DNA of 64,000 nt from NCBI GenBank assembly GCA_032629725.1, contig JAFEVB010000037.1, positions 186,001-250,000 on the forward strand, given 5' to 3'. Shown here piece after piece: positions 11,117-24,021 of the stretch. Origin of the DNA: Gremmenia infestans (Eukaryota > Ascomycota > Leotiomycetes > Helotiales > Hamatocanthoscyphaceae). The first letter of the stretch is position 1. Each line of letters opens with the position of its first letter. The notes below the pieces were generated by a model. The model saw only the letters and a program-made list of their open reading frames with translations. It had not been told where the DNA came from and made no database searches. Position numbers and translations under genes: made by a program.

Positions 11117-13243
11117 CTAGATCAACAAGAAATCCCAGCCCTTCATCTGCATAACATCCCTCCAGGAGACATAGTGTGCTTCCCCACCACCAGGACTGAA
11201 TCGCCCGTCAACGTGTCCCCAGACCTCCTTCAAGAGACAAGCCACGCGACCGAAACTTCCAAAGTTTGCAAGTTCGCCCAGTTGCATCAAACGCTCGTCG
11301 AAGAAAGCGCGGAAGGTCGATCCGGCGGTACTGACTGATCCTCCAATGAGATAGACCCACACAAGACTGCGATCAAAACCAACTTGACCAGAAGGAATGA
11401 ATTCAAGAACTTGAGTAAGTTTCTCAACCAAACCTACACAGCTTGCCTGGCTTGGAGTAAAGCCGGGAACAAGACTGCACAAGTAGATTCGAGCAGCAAG
11501 ACGGAAAGCCGATGTCATGTTCTTGCTCAGTTGCTTTGGACTCAAAACTCCCTGGGCATTGAAAGGAATCTTAGGCCCAGATTCTCCGATCTCAGTAAGG
11601 CCAATCTGATCACCAAGTGCGTGCACGTGTTGGCAGAGCTGGATGTCGTCCATACCATCCTTCTTGAGGGCTTCCAAACATGCAATCTCGGAGATCAAAT
11701 ACATGACGCGATCCTCGCAACCCATCAATTCACGAAGTCCAATTGATGAGTTAGTTGAAGACAGGTGCTTTTCCCTGTAGGTGTGCGCAAAAGTTGGAGC
11801 TCGACCTTGAATCGTTGAGCCAAGAATATCAATCCAAGACGTAAGAGTCATGTTAAATTGCTTATGGTCTTGCGCTTCGAGAACTAATCGGCTCAGATCC
11901 AACTTTTGTACGAGTGAGATTGCAGCTTGGAAGTGCTGGTGCCATGGGATGTCTGGGAGGGAGTCATCGTATCTGCCAACCGAGCATTGAAAGAAAATCA
12001 TTCCAAGAGTAGCTTCCAGAATTTCCTGGTGGTCAGTGTCCCGATTGAGCGCCTCGCAAAGCTCTGAAATTGTGGCATAACGGTGGCGCATGATATCGTT
12101 ATCGATTTGCTCACCCTGAATGTTCATCGTAGATTTCAAGTGCTGCGCCGAGATGCTGAGGCAGCAGTGTAGGTAGCACTTGTTGCTCTGAAGCGCTGGG
12201 AGAACATAGTCGGTCCGGGCAGACCCATGTTGGTTTGTCTCGAGGATTGGAAAGACAGTAGGTAGCACGTCAGAGATGAAATGGTCAAGAAGTCGTTGGT
12301 CGCCCTCGTCGAGCTCAATTGCAACCTGACGAATACTCGATGGCGGGCCATGCGCAAAGTCGAAAAGGTTCATGTTCAGGTTCTCTTCAGCCATCGATTC
12401 TCTCCGCTCGTCATAAGTCTCATCCCACCCGTTGTCAGCTGGGAATGATGGGAGCATGGCCTCAGGAGGTGGTGGTGGATGATAGGTGCTAAATGTTGAT
12501 ATTGTCGATTCGCGGCGGGTGGGGATATCATTAACAAACATTTGTCTTTCGGTCTTGACGTCAATTTCGTAGGGAGAAAATTCAGGGTACATAGATGCAT
12601 ATTGTGAATGCGATGAGTGCATCTGGGCATTGTATGCGGTGTAGTCGGCAATTCCAGGGGGTGCATTAAAGTCGAAGAGTGACAATTGGGAGTCAATTGA
12701 AGCTGACCGAGTACGATCAAGAGAATCTGAAAAAGTCGCAGAGGTAGGTAGCGAATGTGAAAGACCAGGAGGTGTTTCTGCACCAGGGGTCATGACTTGA
12801 CTCTGGTTTGTCGTTGTTGTCGAACTTGTCTTCTCCGATAGCTTCTTTCGCTTGATGATCATCTTGATTTGGTCTTTCTGAAGGCGGCGCTGGTCATTGT
12901 TGCTCCACCACATGGGCCTCTTGTATTCACATCGAAGCCCAAGGTGTTTGCATGCCGTGCAGCTCGGCGAGCCCTCGTCGCACTTTTTCCTCCGTAATCT
13001 GCATGTGTAGCAACCTTCATGGAATAAGTCAGTTAGTTACTAGATCGCACAGGTAGCGCCAGTAAGGAAAATGACCGAAGTAAAGGTGAAATTCCACAAA
13101 CCTGTTCTTGATCGTCTATGCATTTGCATCTTTGCCTTGGAAGCAGCGGTGGCCTTGGAAGCAGGCTTTTGCTTTGGTTGAGCGACCGCCATGGTGACGT
13201 TCGTTCTGCCCATCAGTTGTGGATTGGGGGGTTGTGTTGACAT
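11117..13243 (-). CDS. Zn(II)2Cys6 transcription factor
   Basis: Exon 1 (13102-13243, 47 codons and one base) and exon 2 (11117-13014) join across an 87-bp intron to 679 residues. The intron lies one codon before the zinc cluster. The cluster is complete: C49-X2-C52-X6-C59-X6-C66-X2-C69-X6-C76, with the basic loop RLRRKK, followed by a conserved linker (MWWSNNDQRR, IKMIIKRKK). A Ser/Thr-rich and low-complexity region follows, then a long helical regulatory half resembling the fungal-specific transcription factor domain (residues about 280-640). It is nuclear and DNA-binding by family. Targets cannot be read from the sequence, and there is no metabolic cluster beside it. Confidence 0.9.
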
Positions 13244-16200
13244 TTGTACCTCGCATGCGAATGGTGGGGGCAGTGTGACTCGGGCCAAGCGGATTCGGGT
13301 CCAAATGCACTATGGTACTATATTACTGCGATGATGAGAGACTGGGGTGTGCGGAGTCGATAATTGGCGAGACCGGGGGATCGATTAAATTATTAATGAG
13401 TGACGGGTCAAAGCAAGTCCAGCTTAACTTTGGTAATTTGGGATAAGGTCGAGAGGATAGGATGAGTTCGGACAAAGAGATGAGGAGGAAGAACGGCGAC
13501 GGGAGAGGACACACTGAAGACCTTCAACTCTCGTAACGTCGAATTGTATATGAAGTATGTGTGTTGGTCATCTATATATGAAAACATTGAGAATTCAGAG
13601 ATTCTATTTCTGGATATCGAATGGGAGAGATGCTATTCCTGCTCTAGCCCAACATTCAGCCTATGGATACTCACACAATATGCACAAGTGCGGCTAGTGG
13701 CTGTAGTTCATATGGACAAGTAAGCTAGGGAAAAGATGCGCTGTATGGTGTACTAGGAAGCCTGGTATCGGCCTGCAATATTGCTGCATTCAACTACTTA
13801 TCCGTGGGGCAGAACAACGCAAGCTGGTTGGATCCAATTTGAGCACCACACCAAATACAAGAAATATCGGCTGGGGTGCAGACTCTGCGTCTGCATCCTC
13901 GAATGGAAGGCGGATGAAAAGTAGGTAGACCAGTCATTGAAGAGGGTGCTATTTTCGCGAGGCGCCTCATGCAGCGCATGGCCCCGCCCCCGAACGCCTG
14001 TGCATCGTTCCATTGGCGTGTAGGGGGGGGCCCTAGTCATTTCAGCACAGCAGGACAATAAGGATGATTCCAAAACAGGTCAAGCAATCCTTTAGCACGC
14101 AGCCTCACAAAGCCCATGATTCGTGATAATGAGATCGCGACGTGGGATCCGTCTGCCGACTGACCCTGTCTGCCCTTCCTCCCGTTGCTCAAGGGTCCCG
14201 CCTCCCCTCTCCTTCACGCTAGGGTAAGACAGGAGCTGGTCCATGCTTTCTGCAGGACAATATGCAGCTCGATAGCAGTTGAAGCTACCCCTGTCATGTC
14301 CAAGGCTGGCCGCCTACTACTCGTATCCGCATCTTGAGTATCACGGGGAGACAATGTCGTTCATGTACCTGCACTGCAGAAGCTTCCTTTGTTCCTTTGA
14401 GGCAGTCTGCGGATTATGTACAGTGCAGTGCAGTGAACTCAAGCTGGACCTAAACCTGGATGGAGCTTGGGGTCCATTTCGTCTGCCTTGCGGGCAATGC
14501 CGCGGGTTTCGTCGATCTCTTCTTCATGCCGAATTCCCTGCCTATAGATTATGGACGGAGTATTGCGATAGTTGAACCTAATTTCGAAGACTAGGTTTGG
14601 GGAGGCTTTTCCTGTAGCTGACCTCTGGAAAATTTGCTGCCCAGTGCCCAGGGTGGGAGTGACTTGATAGAGTAACCGAAGTCGGCGGTGGGGGACGGTG
14701 AGGACAAGGGCTTTTCGCTGTTAGTTGGACGAATTGACCCGATACGGCAGATGCTTGATTTCTCAGATATATCAAATCTCAGAGTTTTGTCGAATCGTGT
14801 AGCGCGAAAGGGCGGTCAACACCGGATTGGGCTGAGAAAGTCGAAACTCTACCAGTAAAGAGGAGGAGTCGCGTCGAGATCCACTTTCACACTCGCAGCC
14901 GTTGAGACTCGACTGGACTCGACGGTGGGACCAGGGCAGGCATGGCAACCATGAATTTTGCACGCCCATGGCATGGCTTGCCATGTTCCGAAAGGGACAA
15001 GGCGAGGCTGGGTATCGAGGGTGTGGCATCGCGTGACGTGTGTGTGAGTGGTGGAAAGACAAAGAGACGTCGTGATTGAGCTTTCAGACGTGCACTAGCC
15101 GGGGAGGCTAAGAGATGCAGCGAGCATCTGCGGGAAGACGGGAACCATACGATGCCTAGTGTGAAGGTATTCGCAAGGGGTCCTTGTCAGGTGCAGCTGC
15201 CAATAGAAGATCCAAGCCTGTTGAAGCCGTTGCGGGGTGATTGCTCAAGCATGAAACTAGCCAGCCCTCCCTGTCTCTCTCTCCCTGCTCGGCTAGCCCC
15301 CTATTTTCTTCCCTCTCCCCCTTCCCTGTCCTGTCCCATTTCTTGCATAATCAACGATAACGCTCCCGCTGGCCCCCAGGTTTATTTAAAGAATCATAAT
15401 AGCGCCATATCGGGACATTAGCGATCATTTCGAACTATTGATTGCTAATTTTGTCCCATTCCCCATTCCCCAGCGCCAAAAGTTTGACCGTAGCCGCCCG
15501 ATTGAGATCTATTTTTGATCATTGACCAACATGCCTCGATGACTTATCATGGCTAATTATGTCCATTATCAAACCCCCACACATTATCGGCGTGCGTTCT
15601 TTTCTGCGGCAGGCCGCGCTCGGCTCGTGCCATCGCCTTAAATCCTTGATCTCATCATCGTCGCTATGCCGGGCATATTAAGTGCCCGCCTTGAAGGCTT
15701 TGAGCTTGGTCCCAATCGAGCAATGCGTCATTTCGCGGAGTACGGACCATTTAATGATAGACATATCAATGTTACCGTGCTGGATACAGTAGTTAATGAA
15801 CCCCCCCTGACATATCACCACTTTCGTGACGATAGATCGGAGCCCAGCTTCAATTATGAACGTGGGACGCTCGTTAAACAATGCCATTCCTGAATACAGT
15901 ACGACGTACGTAGGTCTTCTACACACCATAGACACTACTAACCGTATTTTAATGCGACTTGTCGCGTTGAACTAGTGTTTTTGAGAATCTTGTTGAAGAT
16001 GCGGCCTCCCGCTTTTGACTCTTCCGAGTTGAGCACCTTGCGTTCTAGAAAAGTGAGTTTCCTGAGTAGTGATTCGATGTCTCGCCATAGACACAACCAT
16101 CGTGACACCATCCTTCGACCCTCCAGACTGTCTCATCGGACCTTCTTCCATTCTGACCTGTCTTTTGGAGCGGAATCTCGCATTGGATTTCAATCATGTG

Positions 16201-17738
16201 AGGCTGGTGTGAGTGCTTCTTCTCCAAGTAATTGGCTAGACAATCTGTAAAAGTTGGGGAAATCATTTCTGAATCTCGGACATCATCCCAAAAGGTGGTA
16301 AAGGGTGGTTGACACAGCTTCTCCGCCTATCTTATTGACAGCGAAGGATGGGATTCGTAGCCAATACATCGAAATTCGCGGAAAAAGACGGCCCAGGAAT
16401 ATGTCAGGTGGACTTTTTTAGCTCAGCTCTAACTTCTCTCTGCGGTGAACACGAAGCTTGTCATGACATGAAAGTTTCGTGCTATGTAGTTTCTTTTGCA
16501 GAGGACAACAATTAAAGTTTTCAAGCCCAGTATTCAGAAATCGAGATCAGGTCACGTTAATGCTTCCAGAGCCTTTTCATGTAGTGTAGTTGAGATATGA
16601 ATGTGCTTGTGCAACGTTCCGTGTTCGCTTCCTGCAATGCTGACACTCTTTAGCTACTAAGAAAGCAACGGGAATGCAACAACGGCACAGTGCTGCATTG
16701 TTGCATACTGGCACTGGATGAATTGACCCCGCATATACAATGTTCTTCATGGATTCGAGTGCATTTTCTGGCTGCACATGTTGAATTCTCATCACTTCCG
16801 GCCCCTTTTTCATCATTTATTTTCATTAGCTGCGGCATCGCGGATAGAGCCGACCCCTCTTCATCCCTTCAGGTGCCCGCAAACTTACACACCGTCTCTT
16901 CCCTCTTCCTCGGCCCGCTCCCATCGTTGACCGCAGTCCTGAAAACCCATGAAAAGGGGTCCTCTTGTGAGAGCGCATCTTGAAGATGCCATTGGCTTCG
17001 TTATCGTAAGATCTCCCCGTCGCTCCCTTTATTGCGGCCTAAGGGTCCTCTCGTCCCGTCGCGCCGAGGGTGGGGAGGTTTTGTTGAAAGGCTGAATCTG
17101 GACGGATTATAATCGATTGACGAATCGTCGTCAAGAGCAGGGATATGTTAGATGGATGGCCGGCGCGTAAATGCTAGTTTTTGAGCCAATCATGAAAATA
17201 GCAGAAATAACCATGGTATATCCATGGGCAATCTCACCATCTGATTGGCAAACACTGCCTTCCCATGCATCGCATGTATCCGTAGCCTTCTTACTGGCAG
17301 CCGATCTACGAATAGACAGGGGTTGCTGCAACCCGGGGTCGATTCCATCGCTTCTCTACGGAGGTACTCCGTACAGAAATCCACCCAGAACAGTCACACA
17401 TGCAGACCTTTAAGCACAGGTCACTATCTATGCAGGCGACGTCTGCCGGCAACAGACTGGGTTATGGGCGCTTTGGCGACAAAGCCAGAGACACAGTATT
17501 CATAGTGGGTGAGGCGTGCAAAGCCCGATACATATACTCTGCTAGGCGCCGGCATCTCTAACGGCCTCTCTCCTGATGCTTTTGAATTTTTGCGACGTCC
17601 AAGTTTTGATTATTAGCGATTTCTTATCCCGTCTTCATATCCTACTTAGTACCATATTCTAGAAAGTTGACCGGCAACGGTAAAAGCTAGAGACCTAGCA
17701 CTCCTCTCGCTCCCGAGATCCACCTCCAGACAGGCAAA
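13244..17738. other. 4.5-kb gene-free region between divergent genes
   Basis: No ORF here exceeds about 100 codons or shows domain motifs or plausible splicing. The region separates the minus-strand Zn2Cys6 gene from the plus-strand SAM/PH gene. It contains pyrimidine tracts (for example 15270-15350). Long regulatory DNA or an unseen non-coding transcript are the options. Confidence 0.45.
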
Positions 17739-20200
17739 ATGGTACGTTTCTGGTGTCCATAGACGTTGTTGAAGGTATTTGTATTGACAGACAATCAGCC
17801 TATAACGTCGCCAACGACACCGATCGACCCACGGGTTGAGATGTTCCAAAAGGGACAGCCCAACGATGCATTTTTCAATATGAAAGCGCTGGCGCCACGA
17901 CCATTGTCAGATGCAACGGAAATGTTCGACACAGACTTTGAGGACGATGATAGTGAGGCAGAAGATAACTCCCCGCGTCTCAGTCTGAATTCAGTAAGTC
18001 CTTTTCATGAAATCGTCTTCCCACTTTTCTGACAGCAAGTCAGACCGGACAAAAAAGTGAAACCACGTTATCATCCTTTGAAGAAATACATACTCCAAGC
18101 CCGGGCTCACATGAATTTCCTGGTTTCAACTTCGACTTGACAGTAAAGAAGCCAGTGGAAGGTCCAAGAGGCCCACACCTGTTTCGAAGCTCAGTCGATT
18201 CCTCGCTCAGCTCGGATGAGCAATACGTTTTAGCAATGTCTCCAATGACACCAAGACCATCGAGCAGGCAAAGAGTGGCGCAAGGTGCGCCCAGGGTTCC
18301 AGATATTCCAATACAACATCGCCATCTCAGTTCATTGACACATGCGGTGGAGGACTTGGACTTGAATGATGTATCTCTTTGGACACCAAGACAAGTCGCA
18401 AGATGGATGTATGATGCGGGATTCGAGCCATCGATTGTGGAAAAGTTTGAGGAGAACGACATCTCAGGTGCTATCTTGATCACACTGAAGTTTGAGGATC
18501 TCAGAGAGCTGGACATCCCTTCTTTTGGACAACGGACAAAGGTTTGGAACGAAATACATGTTCTCAGAGGTAGTGCGCCAAGTACACCGAAGCCTCCTAC
18601 CCCATTTGAGGAAGTTTCGTCGCCATGCACCGAATCCCGACAGCCTTCAAGACATCGGTCGAGGTCAAGACAAGGCAAGGTACATTTCGAGTGTGGTTCA
18701 GACGAAGAACCTAAACGCCGGAAGAGTTCCCGAAGACGGCACAGGAAGCAAGACGATGCGATAACTCCACTCGAGTCTGTCTCCATCGTTGGTATCGAGC
18801 AGCTTATGCCCAAGCCCCACAAGTGCTCAAAGGGAGAGAACTGCTCAAAATGGCGGAAGCAACAACGTTTGATTGACAACTTCAAGAATGAGCATCCCGT
18901 CAGCCCAGAGGGCGGGTCAATATGGGTTGCCGGCAACCCAGGAAACCCCCTCACCGCGGAAGCAGTAGCAGAGGCTGCAAGGCCTATCTCAGATGCAGTA
19001 CCATCAGTCGTTGCCTCGTCAGATGTGCTTGGTCCTGCCACAGTCCCACAATTTCAGCATCTAGAGGAGGCCAGTCTTCGAAATGTCGAGTCTCGCGACC
19101 CTCAAGACAATGTCCAGCAGTTTCTCAAGTTCCAGCACATGGATCCCAGGAACATGGTGTGGTCATCCGAGGAACCTTCTACGCCTCCATACGAGATGTT
19201 CCCCGCGCTTAAATCTCCTCACACGGGACTTCGTGGTCTTCCCCGACTTGCAATTCCACCTCCTCGGCCAGCACCACCACCACGTGCTGCAAGCGCGAAT
19301 GCATTCTCTCCTTACCGAATGGAGCGAGCCGAGGCCATGTCACCAGAACTGCGTAATGTAACACAATCCCCAGCTTCGGTGTACCGCTTTGGCACTCCAT
19401 TCTCTGAGATGGATATGCCTGTGACAGCAGTCCCAATCGGGCCCGTTGCACGTGAAGCATCTCAATCTGTACCACCCAACATGTCTTACAGACATGCACC
19501 GGCACCATCCATCCAGCGCACTCAATCCCGCGCTTCTGCGCGCCGTCCATCCTTTCCTGCAATGCCCCGCGTCGACGAGAATATCTCCACTGTATCCTCA
19601 ACCCAAGAGAGGTTCAACCCACATTATACGCAACCTCCGCCACAGAATCATGCCTATCCTTGGTCACCAGTCAATGCTCCTGCTACCCGGACTGCCGATG
19701 ATGCCTCGCATGCTGGGTACATGAGGAAGCGCAAGACGAAGATGATGCGCCATGAATGGCACGAGCACCACTTCACCCTCAAGGGCACTCGCCTTGCAAT
19801 GCACAAGGATGCGCAGGCTCTAGAGACCCTAGAGTATATAGACGTGGACGACTATGCCATTGCATGTTCCTCTCTCGCCTCAGGCTCCAAGCTCAACGCT
19901 GCTTTCAAGGCGATGAACATCTCTCGCGGCAACAAAGACAAGAAAGATGAAGCGGCATTCGCATTTCAGCTTATCCCAGCGGCTATCGAGAAGGGTGTGA
20001 GACTGCGGAAGAGGGAGAGCGCGATGGTCGCGAATAGCCAGGCTGAAGGCAAAGACGCCGGCGCTAAGAACAAGACACACTACTTTGCGGTGAAGTCGAG
20101 AGATGAGAGAATTGACTGGATGCGAGAACTGATGCTTGCGAAGGCGCTGAAACAGAAGAGTGAAGGATGGGAAATAACCGTTAACGGGAACATGATTTGA
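17739..20200 (+). CDS. SAM and PH domain scaffold protein
   Basis: The model has three exons: 17739-17741 (the ATG alone), 17799-17993 and 18044-20200, giving 784 residues. The SAM domain lies around residues 174-241 (SLWTPRQVARWMYDAGF, LREL, FGQRTKVW). A basic, serine-rich linker follows with a conserved cysteine-containing segment (LMPKPHKCSKGENCSKW), then a long disordered proline-rich region. A C-terminal PH domain spans about residues 623-768 (YMRKRKTKMMRHEWHEHHFTLKG, HYFAVKSRDERIDWMREL). SAM+PH architecture recalls yeast Boi-type cortical scaffolds that bind phosphoinositides and polarity factors; that role is inference. The next in-frame ATG, at 17841, is an alternative start that avoids the 3-nt exon. 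The terminal stop is TGA 20198-20200. Confidence 0.88.
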
Positions 20201-20679
20201 GTAGGAAGGCATATCGCTTATTTGGGCGACTTATTTGTTTTGGTTTTTAGTCGCGTTTCGAAGCAAGCGGGTTTTAATTTAATTTCGGCGGCATTTCTGG
20301 GCGCTATTGGGATCATGAACGGCGACCTCACTTGAAGTATTTAGGTAGATGACACTCCTTTGACGGATAGTCTTAGTTGGAATAATACAAAATCATAAAA
20401 TCAGGTTCTTGAGTATTGATTGTGAGATGTGTTTGCTTTATTCCCCCCACAAACATAACAAGCATCTGAGAAATAGTTACTGTAGAGAAGGAGTAAGTTT
20501 GAGATACATAATTTGCGCTGGAGTTTGTGTACAGCAGAAGTGGACTTTTCTAATATCATCCAACATTAACTCTCTCGTCGACCCATCATGCAATATAGTA
20601 CAAAATTTTGTGATGGGAGTTCTATGCCTGAACGCCAGATCTCTGCTTCAATATACTACAGTGAGATCCCGTCTATTCA
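20201..20679. other. Intergenic between convergent genes
   Basis: This 479-bp gap should hold the 3' ends of the SAM/PH gene and the mitoribosomal gene. It is AT-rich and shows no gene. Confidence 0.5.
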
Positions 20680-21651
20680 TCACACAAACGCTGGGTTGTT
20701 TGAATTGGGATTTGCATAGGTCGACACAATATCCCAGTCAATTGTATGCCACCAATTTTCCGCAAACGTCCTCTTGCCCCCAGCACCGCCAACACCCACC
20801 CCATAGTCAGGAAGGTAGACATGTTCCCATGTGTTGAGGCAAAGAATGGGTGTAAGCTCAACCCCTCCGGGTGCTACTTCCGCGGACCTGCCGTGAGCCC
20901 CCAATTTTCTCTCATTGACAGCAGGACCACGCTGCAATCCCCTGACATGGTCGGAGAACTGTTCATTTTCCGTATTCATATCCACCGGTTGTCTTCTATA
21001 GTGTGCTTGTGGCCAAGGGGAACCTGCCAGATATGTCGTGAGAATAGAGTATCTCCTATCCTTGGTCTTCACCAGCCAGACAAAACCAGGGCCGAACATC
21101 GCGGTGGCAGTGAGTATAAACTCTTGTCTCAGAGTCTCGATTGAAGAGAAGGAGCTTTCGAGTTCCCTCTTGAGGTCGTTTCCCATGGGACCAGGGTTCG
21201 GGGAGAGACCGTCGAAGAAGAATTTGTTGTTATGCGCCATCGAAGCGTAATTGAAGATTGGGGCGGAGTTTGGATCTCGCGCATACTTGATGAGTATTTC
21301 TTTGGGGGTTTTGGATTCCATATCAGTTTCTTGGATGCATCGTTAGCCAACAGCTTCCCTTAAGATAATATTCCACAGCTTCGCGCGAGGAGCTGGCAGC
21401 ACCTCTTGACTACCAGAATTCCCGGCTCATCTCGCAATGGACTGGGTAGTAATCGACCTACCTGCTGTAAGAACATTGAGCTTCTCGACCATTAGAGCTT
21501 GATATTGCGTCCACGCCATGTCGAAGCCGGCAGGCGATAGGAGGCCTGGTACGCCATTGTTGAAATTGTGGTTGAGAATAGGAACCTTGTGGAGAGAACG
21601 TCGAAAGATTTTGAGGGAGTTCCCTATCCGAGGGAGAACTGGCCGTAACAT
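20680..21651 (-). CDS. Mitochondrial small-subunit ribosomal protein of the Fe/Mn-SOD fold (mS42/mS43 type)
   Basis: Exons 21462-21651 and 20680-21329 join to 279 residues across a 132-bp intron (GTAGGT, branch GGCTAAC, CCAAG). The N-terminus is basic and lacks acids (MLRPVLPRIGNSLKIFRRSLHK), as expected for a mitochondrial presequence. The body keeps the iron/manganese superoxide dismutase fold: helices around MAWTQYQALMVEKLN and NYASMAHNNKFFF, and a C-terminal strand-helix unit LNTWEHVYLPDYGV. At the last motif the metal-binding aspartate of true SODs (DxWEH) is asparagine, arguing for a structural ribosomal role like yeast Mrp1/Rsm26 rather than catalysis. I cannot decide between the mS42 and mS43 paralogues by eye. 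Confidence 0.88.
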
Positions 21652-24021
21652 CTTTTGTTGACAATGGGTGATGCAACTGTAGTTCTCTTTTGAAATCTTT
21701 CCATCGCGGCGTCGCTTCTCCACGACACCCACGGAAAATCGTTAATCCGCCAAAGTTTCTCCGGTGGACTACAACTAAGCTAAATCCCTCAAGAAGGTTT
21801 GCTGAATGTTACGGTAGTCTCATTGAAAGTTGAAATTAGAAGACATTCTGCGACCCTAGTGAAGCGCTGGACGAAGATTACCACAGTAGAGCATTAAGAT
21901 TCTCAAGGAAAAAGAGTATAATGCCGCGAGGTCAACATGCTGACAAGACGAAATCGCCAGGTGAACTAACTTAGCCAACATATATGCTGTAACTCTCGAC
22001 CACGCCGAAGCAACGCTCTACTCAAAATCCCGAGAGAGAATCATGACCACCCAGAGGCCCTGTTGCAAAACACAAGTGGCAGGCTTTCACGTTCGAGTGG
22101 TATTCCCAGTGCTTCCTTCCATCTCTAACTCCACCAGACACGAACAGCGAAGCACGGAAAGACCTATATTGCTTCAAATGAAGGCTCAATCCTTGATATC
22201 AGCGAATCGAGTTTCGTGACCCTAAACGAGACGGCCATTCAGACTGTAGGAAGCCGCCGACGACTCCGGCAAGTTCTCGAACGAACGTCGTGTTCACCTT
22301 CGTCAGCCCTCGCTTGAACAACCTCATGGAGTGTGACCATCACTGGATAAATACGGACTGGCCACTAAAGCTATGATGCCGAGTTCAAGTCGATGTTGCC
22401 ACATTGTTTATATTGATCAGATGAGAGACGAGATGAAGATCCATTCGTCGGGTTAAGCAAGACACACATGTCTTATTTTCTAGATCGTCTTCGGCCCTCA
22501 CAAGTGTCATATACTGTTTGCACATGGCAAGAAGACAGAGTCAGTTTCCTACCTATTGTCCAAGTTCGAAAGTCTTTTAAAGTAGAAAGGACTGGGCAAC
22601 AAATATTCCATGTGAATTCACCGAATCCTTCTTGGTTTATTGCGGCCTTTCAATGTTGCAAATCAACCAAGTTGTTGAGTAGTTATTTCCGCATTTGGAT
22701 TGTTCTGCCTATTATGCTGTCCCCTGCGTTTCAAAAGATGCCTTACCTAGCAATGGAAGTAGATGTGATGATAGTCATTATCATAGCTTTCTCCGATGAC
22801 ACCGCTCATGTGAAAGTATCCTGCTCTTTCAAGCTTGTAGAAATTGCTCTCTCCATATTATATCTTCCAGTCATGCGCATTCCAGACTAATCTCTTGGTG
22901 TCAATATGTCTATAGATATGAGACTACGCGATTGTTGCCTTTCTTTGAACTGCTAGTGTATGATTTCCCAAACATGTTCCTACACTGATAACACCCTGCC
23001 AAAGTTCACGAATGTATGACTATGGCATTCCACTTACATTATTTACGACCCCATTGGAAAGATCGAGCTCATAGGATGACTCTCAACCTGCGCTGTGGCA
23101 TGAAAAGATAGCTTCAAAAATGGAGCTAAACCTATTATCTTTCTTGTAGACATTGTACCATTCATAAGTCGCTTGGGATTGAGCTGACATCCGTCAGTCT
23201 TCTGGTGGGAAAGCAAGTACAGCCCGCCTCCTGGCTGATAGCCACACTAAAGCTGGGCTCTATTTCTACCTAGCAGAAGTAAACTTGAATGATAGCCTAC
23301 CACTCTTTAAACTCGATTAAGCCACCACCTAAGGAGAATTCCAAGGCGAAAAGCTCTATTAAACAACAATTTTACCTGCGTACTTTGCAGTATTAGTGTC
23401 ACCATACGAGTCTGACAGATTTCATGAAAAGAGCTTGAAGTTTATTGTCACGGAGCAGGAATCTATATATATTCACCTTTCAAAAATTCATTTTCACAAA
23501 TCTATGAAAATTTCCCTGCTTTTTTTGTTTTGGGTAGGGTAGGGGAAGAGCGCAATTCCCCCCAATCCTATTTCACTATACGGGCTCAAATAGTTTAAGA
23601 ACGTGGAGTTGTACTTTCCGGGCGCTCCGCCATATATTCTGCTGTCGATATGGTAGGTTAAATAGATCGCTGACCTTAGTTAAATTTTTCAAGTAAAAGT
23701 TAGTATTATACATTCCACACACTACGCTGCATCTATCTTGTCAACTTTAGCTCGCATTCACTATCTTAAACCCGCCCAGTCCCTCGAAACCATAGTTAAT
23801 TCGATGCTTTTAGCTCTAATACACCCTGTTAAACTCACTTTCTCGAAACGAGACGGAATTCAAATTTGGATTTCGCACTAGGTTTTATCATTTCTATTCA
23901 GCGAGTCTCCTCTTTTTGTCTTTCTTCCTCACAATCAAGAAAATATCGACTGTATCTATTAACAGCAATCATCAATTGCCATCACTACTTTGACTATCGA
24001 TTGATAATCCTAGTAGCCAAC
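21652..24021. other. Gene-poor intergenic region
   Basis: This is about 2.4 kb. The longest ATG ORF (22468-22890, plus strand, 140 codons) has no recognisable features and I do not call it a gene. The right half (23390-23860) is AT-rich, probably the promoter and leader of the downstream secreted-protein gene. Confidence 0.4.

Noticed and set aside
18040..19041. 333-codon open frame on the minus strand
   Set aside because: It is antisense to the SAM domain exon, whose plus-strand product has a clear family match; the minus frame is a shadow caused by codon bias.
22468..22890. 140-codon plus-strand ORF
   Set aside because: It begins with ATG but has no domain, no signal peptide, odd composition and no neighbouring exons; judged to be chance in a gene-poor region.
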